A stretch of DNA of 64,000 nucleotides from Mytilus trossulus (GCF_036588685.1 NC_086383.1:38510171-38574170), one strand, 5' to 3'; counted from the first letter of the stretch, positions 1 to 12,725 are shown. Notes: generated by a model from the sequence alone, not told the origin. Numbers and translations: made by a program.

Positions 1-590
1 GTACCCAATAAACTTCATAGAAGTGAAACACACTCAAGTTAAGTTTCATCACCAAACTACAATGTGTATGAATAAAGAGAGCGACACATATTTATGGCAG
101 ACAGACGGACACACGGATACATGGACGATTGACTAAATGTTTACTTTATGTTTTCTAATAAACAAAACAGGAATCAATTAAAGTGAGGCATGTAAAATCA
201 AACGTTTTTTTTAATATTTTTCACATTTAATTTCTATTATCTTATATTAAGTGATTAAATGATAATTAACACCACTTTAAACACTATGCAATTTCGTGAA
301 CGAAAGACCTTCCGTAAAAATATTTTAAAACATTCTTACTCATATACTAGTTTTTGTTGGTTTTTTTCTTGTCCACCGTACAAACATTATTTTCTCAAGA
401 TTCTCATCATATCATCAGAATGTCGAGAACAATTCTGATTATATTTATTCTTAGGTGATTAACCAATTATAAAATTAAGAAATGCATACATGTATTGTCT
501 TTATAAACCTTGTTATAAGAAGAGAAGTTGTTGTCTATAAGGTTAAAGGCAACTGCAGCCTTCACAAGTTTCAAAATGTAAAACTTTTGC
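1..590. other. Gene-free AT-rich stretch
   Basis: I see no coding exon, RNA gene or recognised repeat here. The sequence is AT-rich with short homopolymers. Confidence 0.5.
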
Positions 591-594
591 CGGG

Positions 595-680
595 TTTGTA
601 ATAACACGAGCAGCACGACGGGTGCTACATGTTGAGCAGGATCAGCTAACGCTCTTGGAGCAGCTGATATCACTCGACTT
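595..680 (-). repeat. Fragment of dispersed repeat family R2
   Basis: Read on the minus strand, this matches part of the longer repeat at 11250-11645: the GATCCTGCTC, CACCCGTCGTG and TTACAAA blocks occur in the same order. An 86-codon minus-strand ORF runs across it, but its recognisable part is this repeat, so I do not call a gene. Confidence 0.6.
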
Positions 681-1084
681 AGAAGTTTGAAGTCCCCTCT
701 GGCTTCTTTAGCATTTTTTTTAAACAAATATAGACATCCAGAAGTGGGTATACTTTGTTTAACAACTAAGATATGTCTAATGAATATGGCAAGGTTAAAA
801 ATCGCAACAAATCTAGGGGGAAGATTGAATGAAATAATATAAACTATTTAAAATCGTAAAGAAAAATAGTTTTGTCTTTATTTAAGAGAAAAGAGGTGAA
901 ACATACCAAAGTGATGGTCTAACTCATTAGATAAACGTTTACTGATTATACAATACAAGGACCTTCAGAAACAATACCAACAGTCAAACGAACGGATTTT
1001 GTTAGTATCCACATCTGATTCACGCAACCTCTAGCATAGGTAATTTCGCAATAACTCTGAAGGGCTTTGATTGTTGATAAAATT

Positions 1085-1630
1085 GATGTTTATCATTTAG
1101 AAATATGTTAGATTAAAGTTGCATCGGTGAGAAAGGTTCTAATTCCCGTTGATTTTGTTTTGGACCGGGGGTTGTTAATTACTGATTGTACCATTATTTA
1201 TTAAGCTTTCCATTCATTTTAACCTTTATGTATTGATATTCGATTTAATTTTCTTTTAATATGTTATGTTTGCTTTGAATTACTGTTAATAATTTAGAAA
1301 GATGAGTCATTAAATTATTATTGGTTATAAAGTTACATTTTTGATTATAGATCGTATCCCTATTTATTAAGTTTTATTTATATATAATCGATTTTACTTC
1401 TTTATATAAATGTGTTACAATATGCGTTGGTTATACAACTTATTGATGTTTATGATTTAGAAAGATGTGTCATCAAACTCCGGATCACATTATCATTGGT
1501 TAAAGGTATTACTATGTTTTACAAATTACAGATCGTATCAATATTCATTAAGTTTTTCGTTCATTCCAACGTTAGTTTATTGCTAGACGTTTTTAAATAT
1601 GCTCTTTTAATATATGTATGTTTGCTTTGA
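1085..1630. repeat. Degenerate tandem repeat, unit roughly 170-200 bp
   Basis: Blocks such as TTTAGAAAGATG..TCAT, ATCGTATC and ATT(C/T)ATTAAGTTTT recur about three times in order, with much divergence. The unit boundaries are approximate. No coding potential is seen. Confidence 0.35.
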
Positions 1631-1865
1631 TGATTAATGACAAGCACTTTTAAAATATGTATTATATATATATATAAGATAAATACTAGTACGGACATGA
1701 TTTTATTTACAATTATTAGACAATTTTTCAAGTATGAATATGTAAATGCAAGCATAACGGATTTTATTCAATAAAACAAAAAAATATATACGAAACAATT
1801 TATGGTATATGCATAACTCTAATTTAAATGGAAATACTGTGCTATGCTCAACTGTTATATGTAGT

Positions 1866-2055
1866 TAGTTATCAAAGGTACCAGGATTATAATTTAGTAC
1901 GCCAGACGCGCGTTTCGTCTACATAAGACTCATCAGTGACGCTCATATCAAAATATTTGTAAAGCCAAACAAGAACAAAGTTGAAGAGCATTGAGGATCC
2001 AAAATTCCAAAAAGTTGTGCCAAATACGGCTAAGGTTATCTATGCCTGGGATAAG
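1866..2055 (+). repeat. Dispersed repeat family RA, partial copy
   Basis: It starts in AAAGGTACCAGGATTATAAT and carries the core GTACGCCAGACGCGCGTTTC. The same sequence recurs at 3690-4017 (inverted) and 9238-9395 (direct). I recognise it as common in Mytilus sequence; its transposon class is not clear from this window. Confidence 0.8.
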
Positions 2056-2654
2056 ATAAGTCATACATATTATTTAATCAGTGTTTATTTATTCCGTACC
2101 GCGAACGCTTGCATCGAAATCGAACACAAAGTCGTGTAAAAGATGAAAACTTCTCCGAAGTTCATTTTATACTTCCTGTTTCATTTTTTTTTAATTTTTC
2201 ATTTAGGACATTTTAAAATTAATATGCGGTACATTTTGCTCATTATTGATAAAAGCTGTATGGTGACTTGTAGTTATTAAATTCTTTTTAATTTATTTCT
2301 ATGGTACACAGTTGTCTGAGTAGCAATAGCAATATATCGTCCTATTCTATAATGAAAAATATGTTTGTCAAATCTGGAGAATTTAAGCTTATAACAAACA
2401 TTGGGTTTATTGCTAATCTTCATTATGATATAAATGTTTGGCATATAAGACGCATGTTGTCCAAGAAACTACAAAATCCCTGAAAAATCATTGAAGCAGG
2501 TTTCTTTTGAAGTTCATGCAAACCTCTTCCACTGGTTTGATAATTGGTTGTTACGTCTGTGCGTACACAAAAGTAACGCTATAATATGAACTGAGTAGAT
2601 CAAAGATGAAAAGATACCATAATACTGAACTTTTACCAAAACAAAATATAAGTA

Positions 2655-2820
2655 CTATGTATTTTGGTTGAGTTAGTTTTGCTAAGTCTTTAGTTTTCAA
2701 TGCTGAGTATTGTGTACTGTTATTTGTCTGTTTGTCTTTTTATGTTTTACACATGGCGTTATAAGTTTATTTCTATCTATGAGTTTGACTGTCCCTCTGG
2801 TATCATTCGTCCCTCCTTAA
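2655..2820 (-). repeat. Dispersed repeat family R2, partial copy
   Basis: It contains the blocks TTTAGTTTTC, TTATTTGTCTGTTTG, ATGGCGTTAT and GTCCCTCTGGTATC, shared in the same order with the inverted copy at 11250-11645 and with 30395-30775. Confidence 0.65.
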
Positions 2821-2895
2821 TATGTTTCAGATCAACATAGCCTAAATCAGTCGGTGAATGATGTTATAAATAATTCAACAAATAAAAAGATACCA

Positions 2896-3035
2896 GAGGC
2901 CGATTAAGGGGAGTGGGCCTTTTTGGGAGAAATTTGGTTTATAATATAGGGAATGTCAGAAGCTTGACCGAAGCGGGTCCTTATATACAGTCAGTGGGCA
3001 CCCACTTATGAAAATTTCTCGATCCGCTATTTGAT
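2896..3035 (+). mobile_element. Degenerate copy of MITE family R4
   Basis: It shares with the better copies at 54072-54233 and 50900-51048 a GA..GG-rich left end, AATTTGGTTTATAATATAGGGAA, CGAAGCGGG, CAGTCAGTGGG and the right end AAATTTCTCGATCCGC. The terminal inverted repeats are eroded. Confidence 0.6.
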
Positions 3036-3039
3036 ATAA

Positions 3040-3688
3040 TCATTGACAGGATTCTTGAACTTGTACATGTACAAAATTTTATTAGATGTTAATGTAACTT
3101 TGTTTATATGAGTATATGTGTTAAATAATTGTGCGAATCTCTATGGGTAGTGTTGATAAGGTAGCAGACAAGCACACAAATACTTAACGACTTACAGAGG
3201 CTACTGCTTTGATCGCTCACTTATACCTGACAACGCTCCGTTTCTAAAAAAAAAATACCTTATTAGATACTTTTCCAGATCCTCTCGTTTTTTATTTTGC
3301 CATTTAATTACAGTGAGTTGCCTATGGGTGTTACTGTAAAACTTTACCTGTAGCTCAATCTGTTTTTAAAATTGACAACACAATAGGGACATTTAAATTG
3401 ACCAGTTGGTATTGTTAGATTTAAATCTACCTTGATGCTACCTGTAAAAATAATTATTCACCTAACCTAAAGTTTCAGCATGCTTTTTTCCTGAGCTTTT
3501 TCTTGCTTAGGATTATTTTATTAAAAAATTGATAGGGAAGAAAATAGTTTTGGTTTTTATTGTTTTAAATCCCTGATATATATGATTTATCTATTTTTTA
3601 CCTTAAATTCTAAATCAGTAAAAGATTAAATTAAATATGAATTACTATGTTAAAAAATTTAAACTGTTTAAACTGGTCGATGCCACTG
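3040..3688. other. Gene-free intergenic sequence
   Basis: Nothing recognised: AT-rich, no ORF of note, no clear repeat until family RA starts. Confidence 0.45.
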
Positions 3689-3689
3689 C

Positions 3690-4017
3690 TGGTGGACGTT
3701 TCGTCCCCGAGGGTATCACCAGCCTAGTAGTCAACACTTCGGTATTGACATGAATATCAATAATGTGGTCATTTTTATAAATTTCCTGTATACAAAACTT
3801 TGAACTTTTTGAAAAACTAAGGATTTTCTTATCCCAGGCATAGATTACCTTAACCGTATTTGGCACAACTTTTTGGAATTTTGAAATCTCAATGCTCTTC
3901 AACTTTGTATTTGTTTGGCTTTATAACTTTTTGGATATGAGCGTCACTGATGAGTCTTATGTAGACGAAACGCGAGTCTGGCGTACTAAATTATAATCCT
4001 GGTACCTTTTGATAACT
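3690..4017 (-). repeat. Dispersed repeat family RA, longest copy
   Basis: This is the longest of the RA copies and runs opposite to 1866-2055 and 9238-9395. An 85-codon minus-strand ORF at 3645-3902 lies inside it. That ORF is not a host gene: the same DNA recurs without an intact frame elsewhere in the window. Confidence 0.75.
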
Positions 4018-4084
4018 ATTTATACACTAAATGCTTCTTTAAAATTCTAACCCTTATATATACAAAAATACTGAACTTAGAGGA

Positions 4085-4500
4085 AAATCAATTCGGAAAG
4101 TCCATAATCACATGACAAATTCAAATAACAAAACGTATCAAAAACGAATGGACAAGAACTGTCATATTCCTGACTTGCTACGTAGAAAATGGTGTATTAA
4201 ACCTGGTTCAATAGCGCTAACCCTCTAACTTTAATGACAGCCTCATCAAATTCCGTTATATTTACATTGATGCGTTAAACAAACAGACACAATAAATAAA
4301 ATAGTCAAAATATGGGTACATACGTCATCATAGTACAACAATTTTAAAAGGAACAATTTAACAGAACACAAACACATCTACTATCTACGAACACATTCAT
4401 TGATTTGGGTGTCTGACGTCAGAAAATTGTATACGTCACATAAATTTGTCGTTCAATGTGCATACAAACAATTTTAAAATTTACATAGGCGATGTTAGCA
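4085..4500. repeat. Dispersed repeat, probably the 3' part of the adjacent RT element
   Basis: The block AAAGTCCATAATCA, then ACTGTCATAT..CTGACTTG, recurs at 7085-7270 and, more weakly, at 10110-10250. It lies directly downstream (in minus-strand sense) of the reverse-transcriptase relic, so it may be that element's untranslated end. This link is an inference. Confidence 0.45.
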
Positions 4501-5047
4501 TACAGGGTTAAATAATCAAAAGTATATAAGAATAAATTTCAGAAATAGACCGAGATTTAAACTAGTCCAAAAGTTAGATATAGAATTAATAAGAATCCAC
4601 AAATAGTTAATTCCACTACGCGAGTGATTGATTTTGACGTTTGTGGATCGACGTATATTGTAATTTATAATAGAAATATATCATAATGACATATAATAGA
4701 ACAAAATCATACTGAAGGGATCTTTTAAAGTACAGAGTCACGTTATAAGAACAAAAGAAATACAAAAAGTCGCAAATACAAAACAAACCACCCAAAAATG
4801 AAAGCCAATACAAACACATTGACGAGATGTACCGAGCCACGTCAAACGGATATCACATAAAACCATTCAACAGTAAAAGTAATATTAATAATAGAACAAA
4901 TACAAATGAAAGAACTATAAAACACGTTGTTAAGATGATAAACAACATCAGTACGCAGAATCTATACATCAAGACCATCGTGTATTATTTGAGAAGTTGA
5001 TACGGACTATTTATCAACAAGGTCTTGGTACCTTCCGATGAACTTTT

Positions 5048-5551
5048 TTAGAAGGGCGAGACGTTCATCAACTTTCTACTCAGACACTGAAGACGTTTTA
5101 CAAAGTCTGAGTAGGAGCTGTAAGCTCTTGAATATCGAATTAGTTGGGAAATATATATCCCATATGCAGGTGAAGATGGTATATTGCTACTAAGGTGGGG
5201 GAAATTTATAAATTCAAAATTAAAATCGTCTCGTTTGTCATAGATTCTGGTACTGAGATGACTGTGTAAGTCAAATTCGAGATATAAGTCTAAAAATGAG
5301 GCGGAGGACGCCGTGTCTGTTGATTCTTTAATCTCTGGTTCTGGGGAATATATTAATGGAACCCAATCAGAAAAGTTCGGATTGTTTATGGAAAGAACAT
5401 CATCAATATATCTGAAAGTGAAATAAAATAATCTGGCTTCTATGATCCTTTTGTTTTTGACAAGTGTCTGGAGGAACTCCAATTCATATGAGAAAAAAGA
5501 AGAGGTCGGCAAGAAGAGGCGCACAGTTTGTTCCCATATGAATGCCAACAA
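5048..5551 (-). pseudogene. Reverse transcriptase palm/thumb fragment
   Basis: A 167-codon open segment with FRYIDDVL (the RT metal-binding aspartates), SASFLDLYLEFD, and the IPSSPAYGIYISQLIRYSRA block typical of this RT family. Its apparent N-terminus is out of frame with the true RT, because GTNCAPLLAD lies in another frame over the same DNA. It ends at a stop before the usual C-terminal RY(Q/N)DLV segment, which is still visible below 5047 with a further stop. It is a relic and not expected to be functional. Confidence 0.8.
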
Positions 5552-5660
5552 TTTGTTGGAAAAGTCTACCTAGCATGTTTTACCTTTTTGTTTGTCACTA
5601 TTAACGAAATATGCCTTATGAAATATCAAAGTAATAAATTTATAGCGTAAGCTACCATTT

Positions 5661-6026
5661 TTATGTTGAAAGGCATTTCTTGGCCTCTTTGACTCTGAAA
5701 ACGGACTTTAGTCGATCGTTCACACAGTTTTTCAACTTGTGAATGCGACGTTTTATCAGAAACCTGATAGTTTTAACCCATTCTGACAAATTGTCCAGTT
5801 CAACTTCTTCTCGCTTAGCCCATGCTCTTGCGTTGTCCTCAATGAAATCCATAATTATTTTGAAGTTAAGGTTCCAATTGATGTGTTGGGGTTCTCTAAA
5901 CTTAGGACCATGAGAAATCACCTTTTGGAGATTTTCATGTTGAATTATGTTCAGATCCTCAGTTATAATGACACAGACAAAAACACTATAGGTCACCGTA
6001 CGGTCTTTAACATACGCAAAGCCCAA
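5661..6026 (-). pseudogene. N-terminal segment of the same RT element
   Basis: A 121-codon minus-strand ORF. Its middle part (GPKFREPQHINWNLNFK..ARAWAKREEVELDNLSEWVKTI) matches what I know of the region N-terminal to the RT in this family. The first residues are encoded by a fragment of repeat family R1, so the start is artefactual. It is separated from the palm fragment by about 110 bp of non-coding sequence. Confidence 0.6.
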
Positions 6027-6110
6027 ACCGCATAGTCAGCTATAAAAGGCCTCGTAATAACAATGTAAAACAATTCAATCTAGAAACTAACGGCCTCATT
6101 TATGTCATTC
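6019..6110 (+). repeat. Repeat family R1, internal fragment
   Basis: It contains CAAAGCCCAAACCGCATAGT, AGCTATAAAAGGCC, AATGTAAAACAATTCAA and AACTAACGGCCT, the middle of family R1 (compare 21205-21730 and 30795-30995). Confidence 0.75.
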
Positions 6111-7080
6111 CTATATTTTAAACTACTGTAGTTTCACCCCTGATATATCTAAGTATTTGATAGTCATGTTCAAATTGAGATATAATGCTAGTAACAATTA
6201 ATGGAGGAGTAATATTGAAACAGACTGACGTTCCGTTTCAAAATGAATTATATAAAAAAAAATCATTTATCCGTTATAATCTGTATACACGAAATTGAAA
6301 GTCGGTCTTTAATATATCCTATCTTTTACCAAACATGAACGCATATCAAAGAAAATACAAATACTTTGCCGAAAAGTCATCTTACTTTCTATTTCTTAAA
6401 CAAATCGCGTTTGATTAGAAATCTACTGAACTGATTAAATAATATTTATAATTGTTGTTTTATTGAAATAGTTATATATTCTGAAATTATAATTATCAAC
6501 TTATTGATCTGCATATTAATTGACAACTGAAAAAAAATACATTAAGGGTTGTTTTTATAAATATTGTATTGTTTTTCCACATGGTAAAAAGTCTCTGCAA
6601 ACTAGACCGAAAGAGTACAGCATCGCTTATAAACTTCCCAATTATTTTTTATTGTTAAAGAAAACTATATAGCTAATGTAGGTAATAAATATATTATTTA
6701 AAGATATGAAATTCGATTTTGAAAAATATTGTATATTAATTGAACCTTATTTTTATGTTAATTATATATGTTTTCTATAACTATGATATCGTAGTTTTTA
6801 GAGAAACAAAAATCAGTATTCGCATCTGTATTCGTATTCGTATTCGTATTAAATATAGATTAAAGGAGATATGAGTATTACAGCAATGATGCAGCTAAAA
6901 GTTGGTGTATTTTTGGCTGTTATTTCTATAATAACCATGCAGTTAAAAGTCTCTCCTCGTCTTTATTTTCTATATAGACAAAACAGACACCAAACAATAG
7001 ATGCGATCAAGAACAATCTTCTGCAAAAACAACTACTGAAAAAAGTAAAATTACAAAATTTCTAAACTCCGAAGAAACAT
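6110..7080. other. Gene-free AT-rich stretch with a short microsatellite
   Basis: No gene is recognised. At about 6820-6852 there is a short run of ATTCGT units. The 64-codon ORF at 6871-7065 has no homology I recognise and biased AT-rich composition. Confidence 0.45.
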
Positions 7081-7084
7081 TCAA

Positions 7085-7270
7085 AACGTAAAGTCCATAA
7101 TCAAATGAAAAATCAAAAGCCTTAACACATAGCAACAACTGTCATATTTCTGACTTGGAGCAAGCATTTATTATGTCGTAAATTGTTTCTTTGACATGGT
7201 TTTATAGCTGGCTATACTTCTCACTTGTATGACAGTTGCATGAAATTCCATGCTTTTGACTGTCAATCAG
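7085..7270 (+). repeat. Repeat shared with the tail of the RT element
   Basis: Similar to 4085-4260: AAAGTCCATAATCA, CTGTCATAT.TCTGACTTG, a methionine-poor spacer, then TTGTATGACAGTTGCATGAAATTCCAT. Confidence 0.5.
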
Positions 7271-8590
7271 TGTATACAATGTGTTAATTGAAACGTTGAT
7301 CACATACCGGTACAACAAATGTCAATTTCTTTCCATTTATCTTTTTCACTCATCATCATATTATGTTCCTACTTTCGTAAATATTATTATTATTATAATC
7401 TAACGAAATAAAAATTCTAAATAGTTTACTTTTTTAAGTCTTATAAATCTTTAAGTTACCATATATTTGTTAATGAAATTTTAGAGTCTTGAAAAGTGTT
7501 TCCATTTTCTATGTCTTCACTTAGACTTCATGTGTTTATATAGACTGATGTTTGTCTTTCGACGTTAAATTGTTGACTGAATGTGCATGACGAATTATTC
7601 TTTTATAGCAGGAGTCGCTACCTCGTATGACACTCTATTGCTCCTTTTGGATTTCTTGCTATTTCCAAAGCCTGGGTGTGATACTTGTACCTTTATAAGT
7701 CTTTTTAATCAATCTATAAGATCTGAACATCCATAAAATTCAGCTGTCTTAATCGTACAAATTTGACCAAAAATATCAACGTCATTAACATCAATTTCAC
7801 TTTGTCTATTTGTGATGTTTATATATTGCATGTTTATAATACGTATCTAATCCTTTAAAAGAATAGAAGTTTGTTTCTGTTTAATTCCAATACTTGTGTA
7901 CCATTTCTATTTCATTTCAATATAGTTGAGTTTATCACTTAAATTTACGACATTTTAATTCACTAGTAGTGTTCTCGCAGATATTTCAAGCAACATATAT
8001 ACATAGTTATATATTTGATACTTACGTGCAATACTAGTATATTAAATTCCTACGCGTATAAATCCTAGGTTCATTATAAAAATGAAGTATTTTTGTACAA
8101 TTACTTTGGAAATTTAGATTTTGAAATCGAATATACATAAATGTCATCTTTTTTTTCATAGTGTCTTACCTTACAAATAAAGTATGGGTCTTGCCCTAAC
8201 TGTATCTGTCTTCAACATTATATTATTTGTTGCGGTCTTTAAATATATCTTACCTTGTACAGCTAAGTAGAAATAAAGATTTTTTCGCCGAAAAGCCTTT
8301 AATACTTTCTATTTCTATTAACCAATCAAGTATAAACATATTTTCGCGGAACTAATCGAAATGTGAATAATATACATAATATTGATTACTGTTTACGACA
8401 CCAAACACCCCCATATTACAATAAAAAGTATTCATACGTTTTTGGGTTTTTTTTTATAATTGAGAGTTATAACTTCAACCCTTTAACATTACTTACCCAC
8501 ATTTTCGAAACAGAAATTTATATTTTAAAATTGAGAATGAAAATTCGTACATTTTGAATTAAAAAATATATTATATATACCGAACACTAA
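7270..8590. other. Gene-free AT-rich stretch
   Basis: I see no exon, RNA gene or clear repeat. Short ORFs here (for example 8363-8557) are unsupported. Confidence 0.45.
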
Positions 8591-8705
8591 AATCACATAC
8601 GTCGAAAACATGTTTCGTCTGCAAAAGATTTTTCAGCGACGATTGGATCAAAAATATAAAAAGCCATGTAAGGTATGAAGTACGATTTTGAAGAGCATTA
8701 AAGAC
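8590..8705 (+). repeat. Diverged RA-family copy
   Basis: It keeps the order GTTTCGTCTGCA..AAGA..TCAGCGACG..GAT, AAAGCCATGTAAGG and TGAAGAGCATT of family RA, with many substitutions. Confidence 0.45.
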
Positions 8706-9237
8706 CTGCAAAATACGAGAGAGATAAGCAATGACTGTTTCACATGGAAACTAGTGGATACTCAACAATATGGTGAGATTGCCGCTTGGCACCCATTGAA
8801 ACGAGAAGATGAACTTTTTTTTTTGTCATATACAAAATAGCTAAACAGGCAAGAAAAAGTAACAATGTTAAATAGCATTTATTTATTTTTTTCACTTGCT
8901 AGCAAATTCATTTCAACTGCTATCTTATCTATTTCACTTGCTTCATAATTTAATTCACTTTTATATGCTCTTTTTTATATTCATAGTGAACTCAATGTCC
9001 ATAAAAGATAACACTAGTGCTTGATCATTTGATTTTCTACTTCACCCGCTTGATAACTAAATGTAGCCTCATTATGAAAATGTATTGTTCTAAAACAAAT
9101 CATTAAGTATATTTGTTTGATTGTAACTGCTTAAAAAAGATTATATCTGTTGACAATGTGTTTGTGTTGTCATAGACTTCTCTGTTACTGTAAAAGTAAG
9201 GAGTGTGTGGAAAAAATTAAAACAACACGTTATAATA

Positions 9238-9395
9238 GTTATCAAAGGTACCAGGATTATAATTTAGTACGCCAGACGCGCGTTTCGTCTACATAAGACT
9301 CATCAGTGACGCTCATATCAAAATATTCATAAAGCCAAACAAGTACAAAGTTGAAGAGTATTTAGGATCCAAAATTCCAAAAAGTTTAAATGGCA
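9238..9395 (+). repeat. Dispersed repeat family RA, partial copy
   Basis: Nearly identical to 1863-2018 over the core GTACGCCAGACGCGCG region. It breaks off after CAAAATTCCAAAAAG, where the copies at 1866 and 3690 continue. Confidence 0.8.
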
Positions 9396-9739
9396 TGCAT
9401 CAGAAGTGCTTTTTCTGCATTTACCTTCTTCAAGAGCACCCAATGCCAAATATATATGTGAAAGCCAATGATGTATAGGATCCGAAACTAATGAAGAGAT
9501 ATACAACCATAGGATATAAAACAAGCCATATCCATCTAAGGATATTTATCTACTAGTATCATGTAAGTTTCCGTACTAAATTTGACATCTTAGAATTTTT
9601 TGGTGTAACATAATAAAGAACAGTAAGTATATTACGATTTATAAATTATTATTCAGTAATGTAAAACTTAAAGAAAACAAGATTTGTCCAAGATGCCCCA
9701 TCCGCACAATCACTTCCTTTTTTCAGTTGACCGTGAAAC

Positions 9740-9960
9740 TGAAGTAAAACTATAATTTGGCATTAAAATAAGAAAGATTATATCACAGGGACCATGTGTA
9801 CTAAGTTTCAAGTTGATTGGACTTGAACTTCATCAAAAACTACCTCGACAAAAAACTTTTACCTGAAGCGGGACGAACAGACGAACGAACGAACATACGC
9901 ACAGACCAAAAAAATAATGCCCTTAAATGGGACATAAAATATGTCTAAATTAACAGGCAT
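9740..9960 (-). repeat. Repeat family R8 with GAAC/GTTC microsatellite
   Basis: Inverted relative to 39360-39535. Both carry a block related to AAGTTGATTGGACTTGAACTTCATC, a CGA-containing spacer, a CCTGAAGCGGGACGAACAGA block and a (CGAA)n run. Confidence 0.7.
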
Positions 9961-11240
9961 AATAAACAAATTTATTGTAAATAATTGATGTAATATGCCG
10001 TTTGTAATCTGTTTCTACGTAAACTTGTAGCAAAACTGATTACCAAAATAGTTTTTCCTTTACCTCAAAAGAAGTGAATATTTTATTGAAAAAAATTATC
10101 AAACTCAGATAAAAAATTTAAACAGAAAGTAATTTATCAAATGGTAAAATCAAAGGCTCAAAACACATCACACAAATGGAAAACAACTTAATATGTAGAA
10201 ATGATTTATTAAATCTGGGTTTTAAGCTAGCTAAATTTCTCTCTTTTATAACAGTGACATATATCCATATTTCTTTTCATCTCAATATTTGTTTTCTTCC
10301 ACTTTTTTTTTACTCCATTTCAGAATAGCTGATGATGGTGTTTAAATGTATGATAGTTAAATGAACGGTACATATTTTATATTGTATCTTTTTATTGACA
10401 TTATGTTACACGAACGTTACTTTTAACAATCGATTCATGTAACATGTTTAACATTTTTAATCAAAGTAGCATATCTTAAGTTGATTTCACAATTCAAGAT
10501 ATCTTTCACGAATCTTCTATACCGCATAAATTTTTATCTCTGACGAAATACTTTTATATCAAATGCGTAAAAGTTTGTTATCTGCAGCCTTAACGTTCTG
10601 AACAAATAATAAGGTTACAGCTTTCTTGTTATAATTCACGTAGATTTTTCCCATTTACGATTGAATTTTGGGTTATGGAGTACGAATATTTGTATAAAAA
10701 AACATTATTTTAATGGTTTCACTATTCGATTTCAATTATATATATTTCAATTTTCATATTTATGGAAAAATGTTTTCAATGAAATACCAATTTTTTACAT
10801 AAGTTTTCCATTTTTTTAATTTAGAGAAAAAATAATTCTCTTTTACTTATGACCAAATATCTTGTATTCCATCTCGTATTCTATCTCGTTGCACATCTCG
10901 TTTTCCATCTCGTATTCCATCTCGTTGCACAGTCAAAGGTGAGAAATAATCGAAAAGGGAATTTCGTATGTAGTTTATTTGAACATAATAATCAGATAAA
11001 GTAAACGATATCTGTTTTTACTGTCGACAAAAGCAAGTACGGAAAACTAAATTCCTCAAGAGGACAGAGTTTCTGCTTCTCTCAGACGATTCGGTTGTGA
11101 AAAAAATATCGAGAAATTTAAAATGGACAGGTTCTTAAACGTTTAACTATCAGTTATTTTCCTTTTACCGTCTTTACTACAAGTGTGAATATAAAATTTG
11201 ACATAAGGTCGTCCGAAAAAAACATAGTATGACAAAACAT
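9960..11240. other. Gene-free stretch with a small minisatellite
   Basis: Only weak repeats are seen. Around 10860-10930 there is a short tandem run of TCTCGT(A/T)TTCCATC-like units. No exon is recognised. Confidence 0.45.
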
Positions 11241-11249
11241 TAAGTCTTC

Positions 11250-11645
11250 TAAAAGAGTGACAAAAGATACCAAAGGGACAGTCAAATTCATAAATCTAAA
11301 ACAAACTGACAACGCCATGGCTAAAGATGAAAAGGACAAACAGAAAAACTATAGTACACATGACACAACATAGAAAACTAAAGAATAAACAACAAGAACC
11401 CCACCAAAAACTAGGGGTGATATCATGAGCTCCGGAAGGGTAAGCAGATCCTGCTCCTCATGTGGCACCCGTCGTGTTGCTTATGTGATTACAAATCCGG
11501 TATATAGTCTAATTCGGTAGTTCACATTCATGAAACGGAAGAGGATTGTAGTTACGACGTAAGGAACATATCCGATATCATTTGTGAAACGGTTATTCCA
11601 TAACGGTCAACCAACTCGTGATGGCGTCCGTAAACTACAAAACAA
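11250..11645 (+). repeat. Dispersed repeat family R2, fullest copy
   Basis: It contains the ordered blocks GATACCAAAGGGACAGTCAAA, CTGACAACGCCATGGCTAAA, GATCCTGCTCCTCATGTGGC, ACCCGTCGTG and GAACATATCCGATATCA. Inverted at 30395-30775, direct at 48835-49040 and 51495-51680, with shorter pieces at 595-680, 2655-2820 and 32505-32660. Confidence 0.8.
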
Positions 11646-12059
11646 AATTAAATTGCCCACACCTAATAAATAACATCTAATCTTCTGTTGAACTTATAAG
11701 TATGTATAGATTGAACTGATTAGTACAAGTGTACGCCGTATTTAGATTTTCTGAAAACCATACACATATCTTCTAAGTGCAACCAAGTTAAAAATTGAGT
11801 GATAAAATCACATTCTGCTTTGTTTCTTACATGACATCATGTTATCAAATTTCAAGATGTTATAGTTTACGGACATTTAATTATATAGACAATGTTATAG
11901 GATATGGACATTTAATTAGATAGCCAAGTGCAATTAAACTAAGTATACTGACAGTCTGTAAAAACGCATCCCATTTTTATGATTTTTGCTATACATGCAT
12001 GATTGCTCCTCATACAACTAATATGCAAGCTTACAACCTTTTTGAACTCTTGGTCCTCA

Positions 12060-12185
12060 GTGCTGTACAACTTTGTACTTGTTTTGACTTTCGAACTTTT
12101 ATATCTGTGCGTCACTGGTAATTCTTGTGTGGACGAGGAGTGCTTCTAACGTATTGAATTTTAAACCTGGTGTCTTTTATTAGCT
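12060..12185 (-). repeat. Diverged RA-family copy
   Basis: The order CAACTTTGTACTTGTTT..TTTATATCTG.GCGTCACTGG..GTGTGGACGA..ACCTGGTGTCTTTTATTAGCTATT parallels the inverted RA copy at 3890-4017, with many substitutions. Confidence 0.5.
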
Positions 12186-12287
12186 ATTATTCATGTGTTT
12201 CTTTGTCTAATATGTTCTCCTATCTATTTGTATTGTAGTCTTGTAATGTTATGTTGCCATTTCAATGTTATATTTAACATTGCCATT

Positions 12288-12725
12288 AAAGCGAGAGGTT
12301 TGGCATGCCACAAAGCCAGGTTCAACCTTCCATTTTGTCTTTAAAAATGTCCTGTACCAAGTCAGGAATATGGCCATTGTTATATTATAGTTCGTTTATG
12401 TGTGTGTTAGATTTTAATGTTGTGTTTCCGTTGTGTGGTTTGTTTTGTCTTATGTTTGACTGTGAATTCACATTACTATTAGACGTGTCACGGTACTTTT
12501 CTATTCCAAATTCATGTATTTAGTTTTGATGTTATATTTGTTATTCTGGTCGGATTTTGTCTAATGCTTAGTCCGTTTCTGTGTGTTACATTTTAATGTT
12601 GTGTCGTTATTATTCTCTTATATTTAATGCGTTTCCCTCAATTTTAGTTTGTTACTCCGATTTGGTTTTTTGTCCATCGATTTACGAGTTTTGAACAGCG
12701 GTATACTACTGTTGCTTATATTGAT
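12288..12725 (+). repeat. Dispersed repeat family R3
   Basis: It begins GGCATGCCACAAAGCCAGG and ends in ACAGCGGTATACTACTGTTG. Another long copy lies at 40055-40475 and a shorter one at 18820-19010. A 72-codon ORF at 12305 is just this repeat. Confidence 0.8.

Larger units (their letters stand above)
4616..6026 (-). mobile_element. Broken reverse-transcriptase element (YIDD type)
   Basis: Two minus-strand blocks form one decayed retroelement. The upstream block (5661-6026) encodes the pre-RT segment containing ISHGPKFREPQHINWNLNF. The downstream block (5048-5551) encodes the RT palm with FRYIDDVLSINN (catalytic YIDD), followed by SASFLDLYLEFD and LYDKRDDFNFE-type blocks and the ISQLIRYSRA block. 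Just upstream of the palm, a different frame carries the conserved GTNCAPLLADLF motif, so a frameshift lies in the T-run near 5500. Most of the fingers region expected between the blocks is missing. The motifs are those of an RT family widespread in animal genomes. I would guess Penelope-like, but no GIY-YIG endonuclease is visible and the class is unresolved. Confidence 0.75.

Noticed and set aside
467..727. 86-codon minus-strand ORF as a gene
   Set aside because: Its recognisable part is repeat family R2, which occurs elsewhere without an intact frame.
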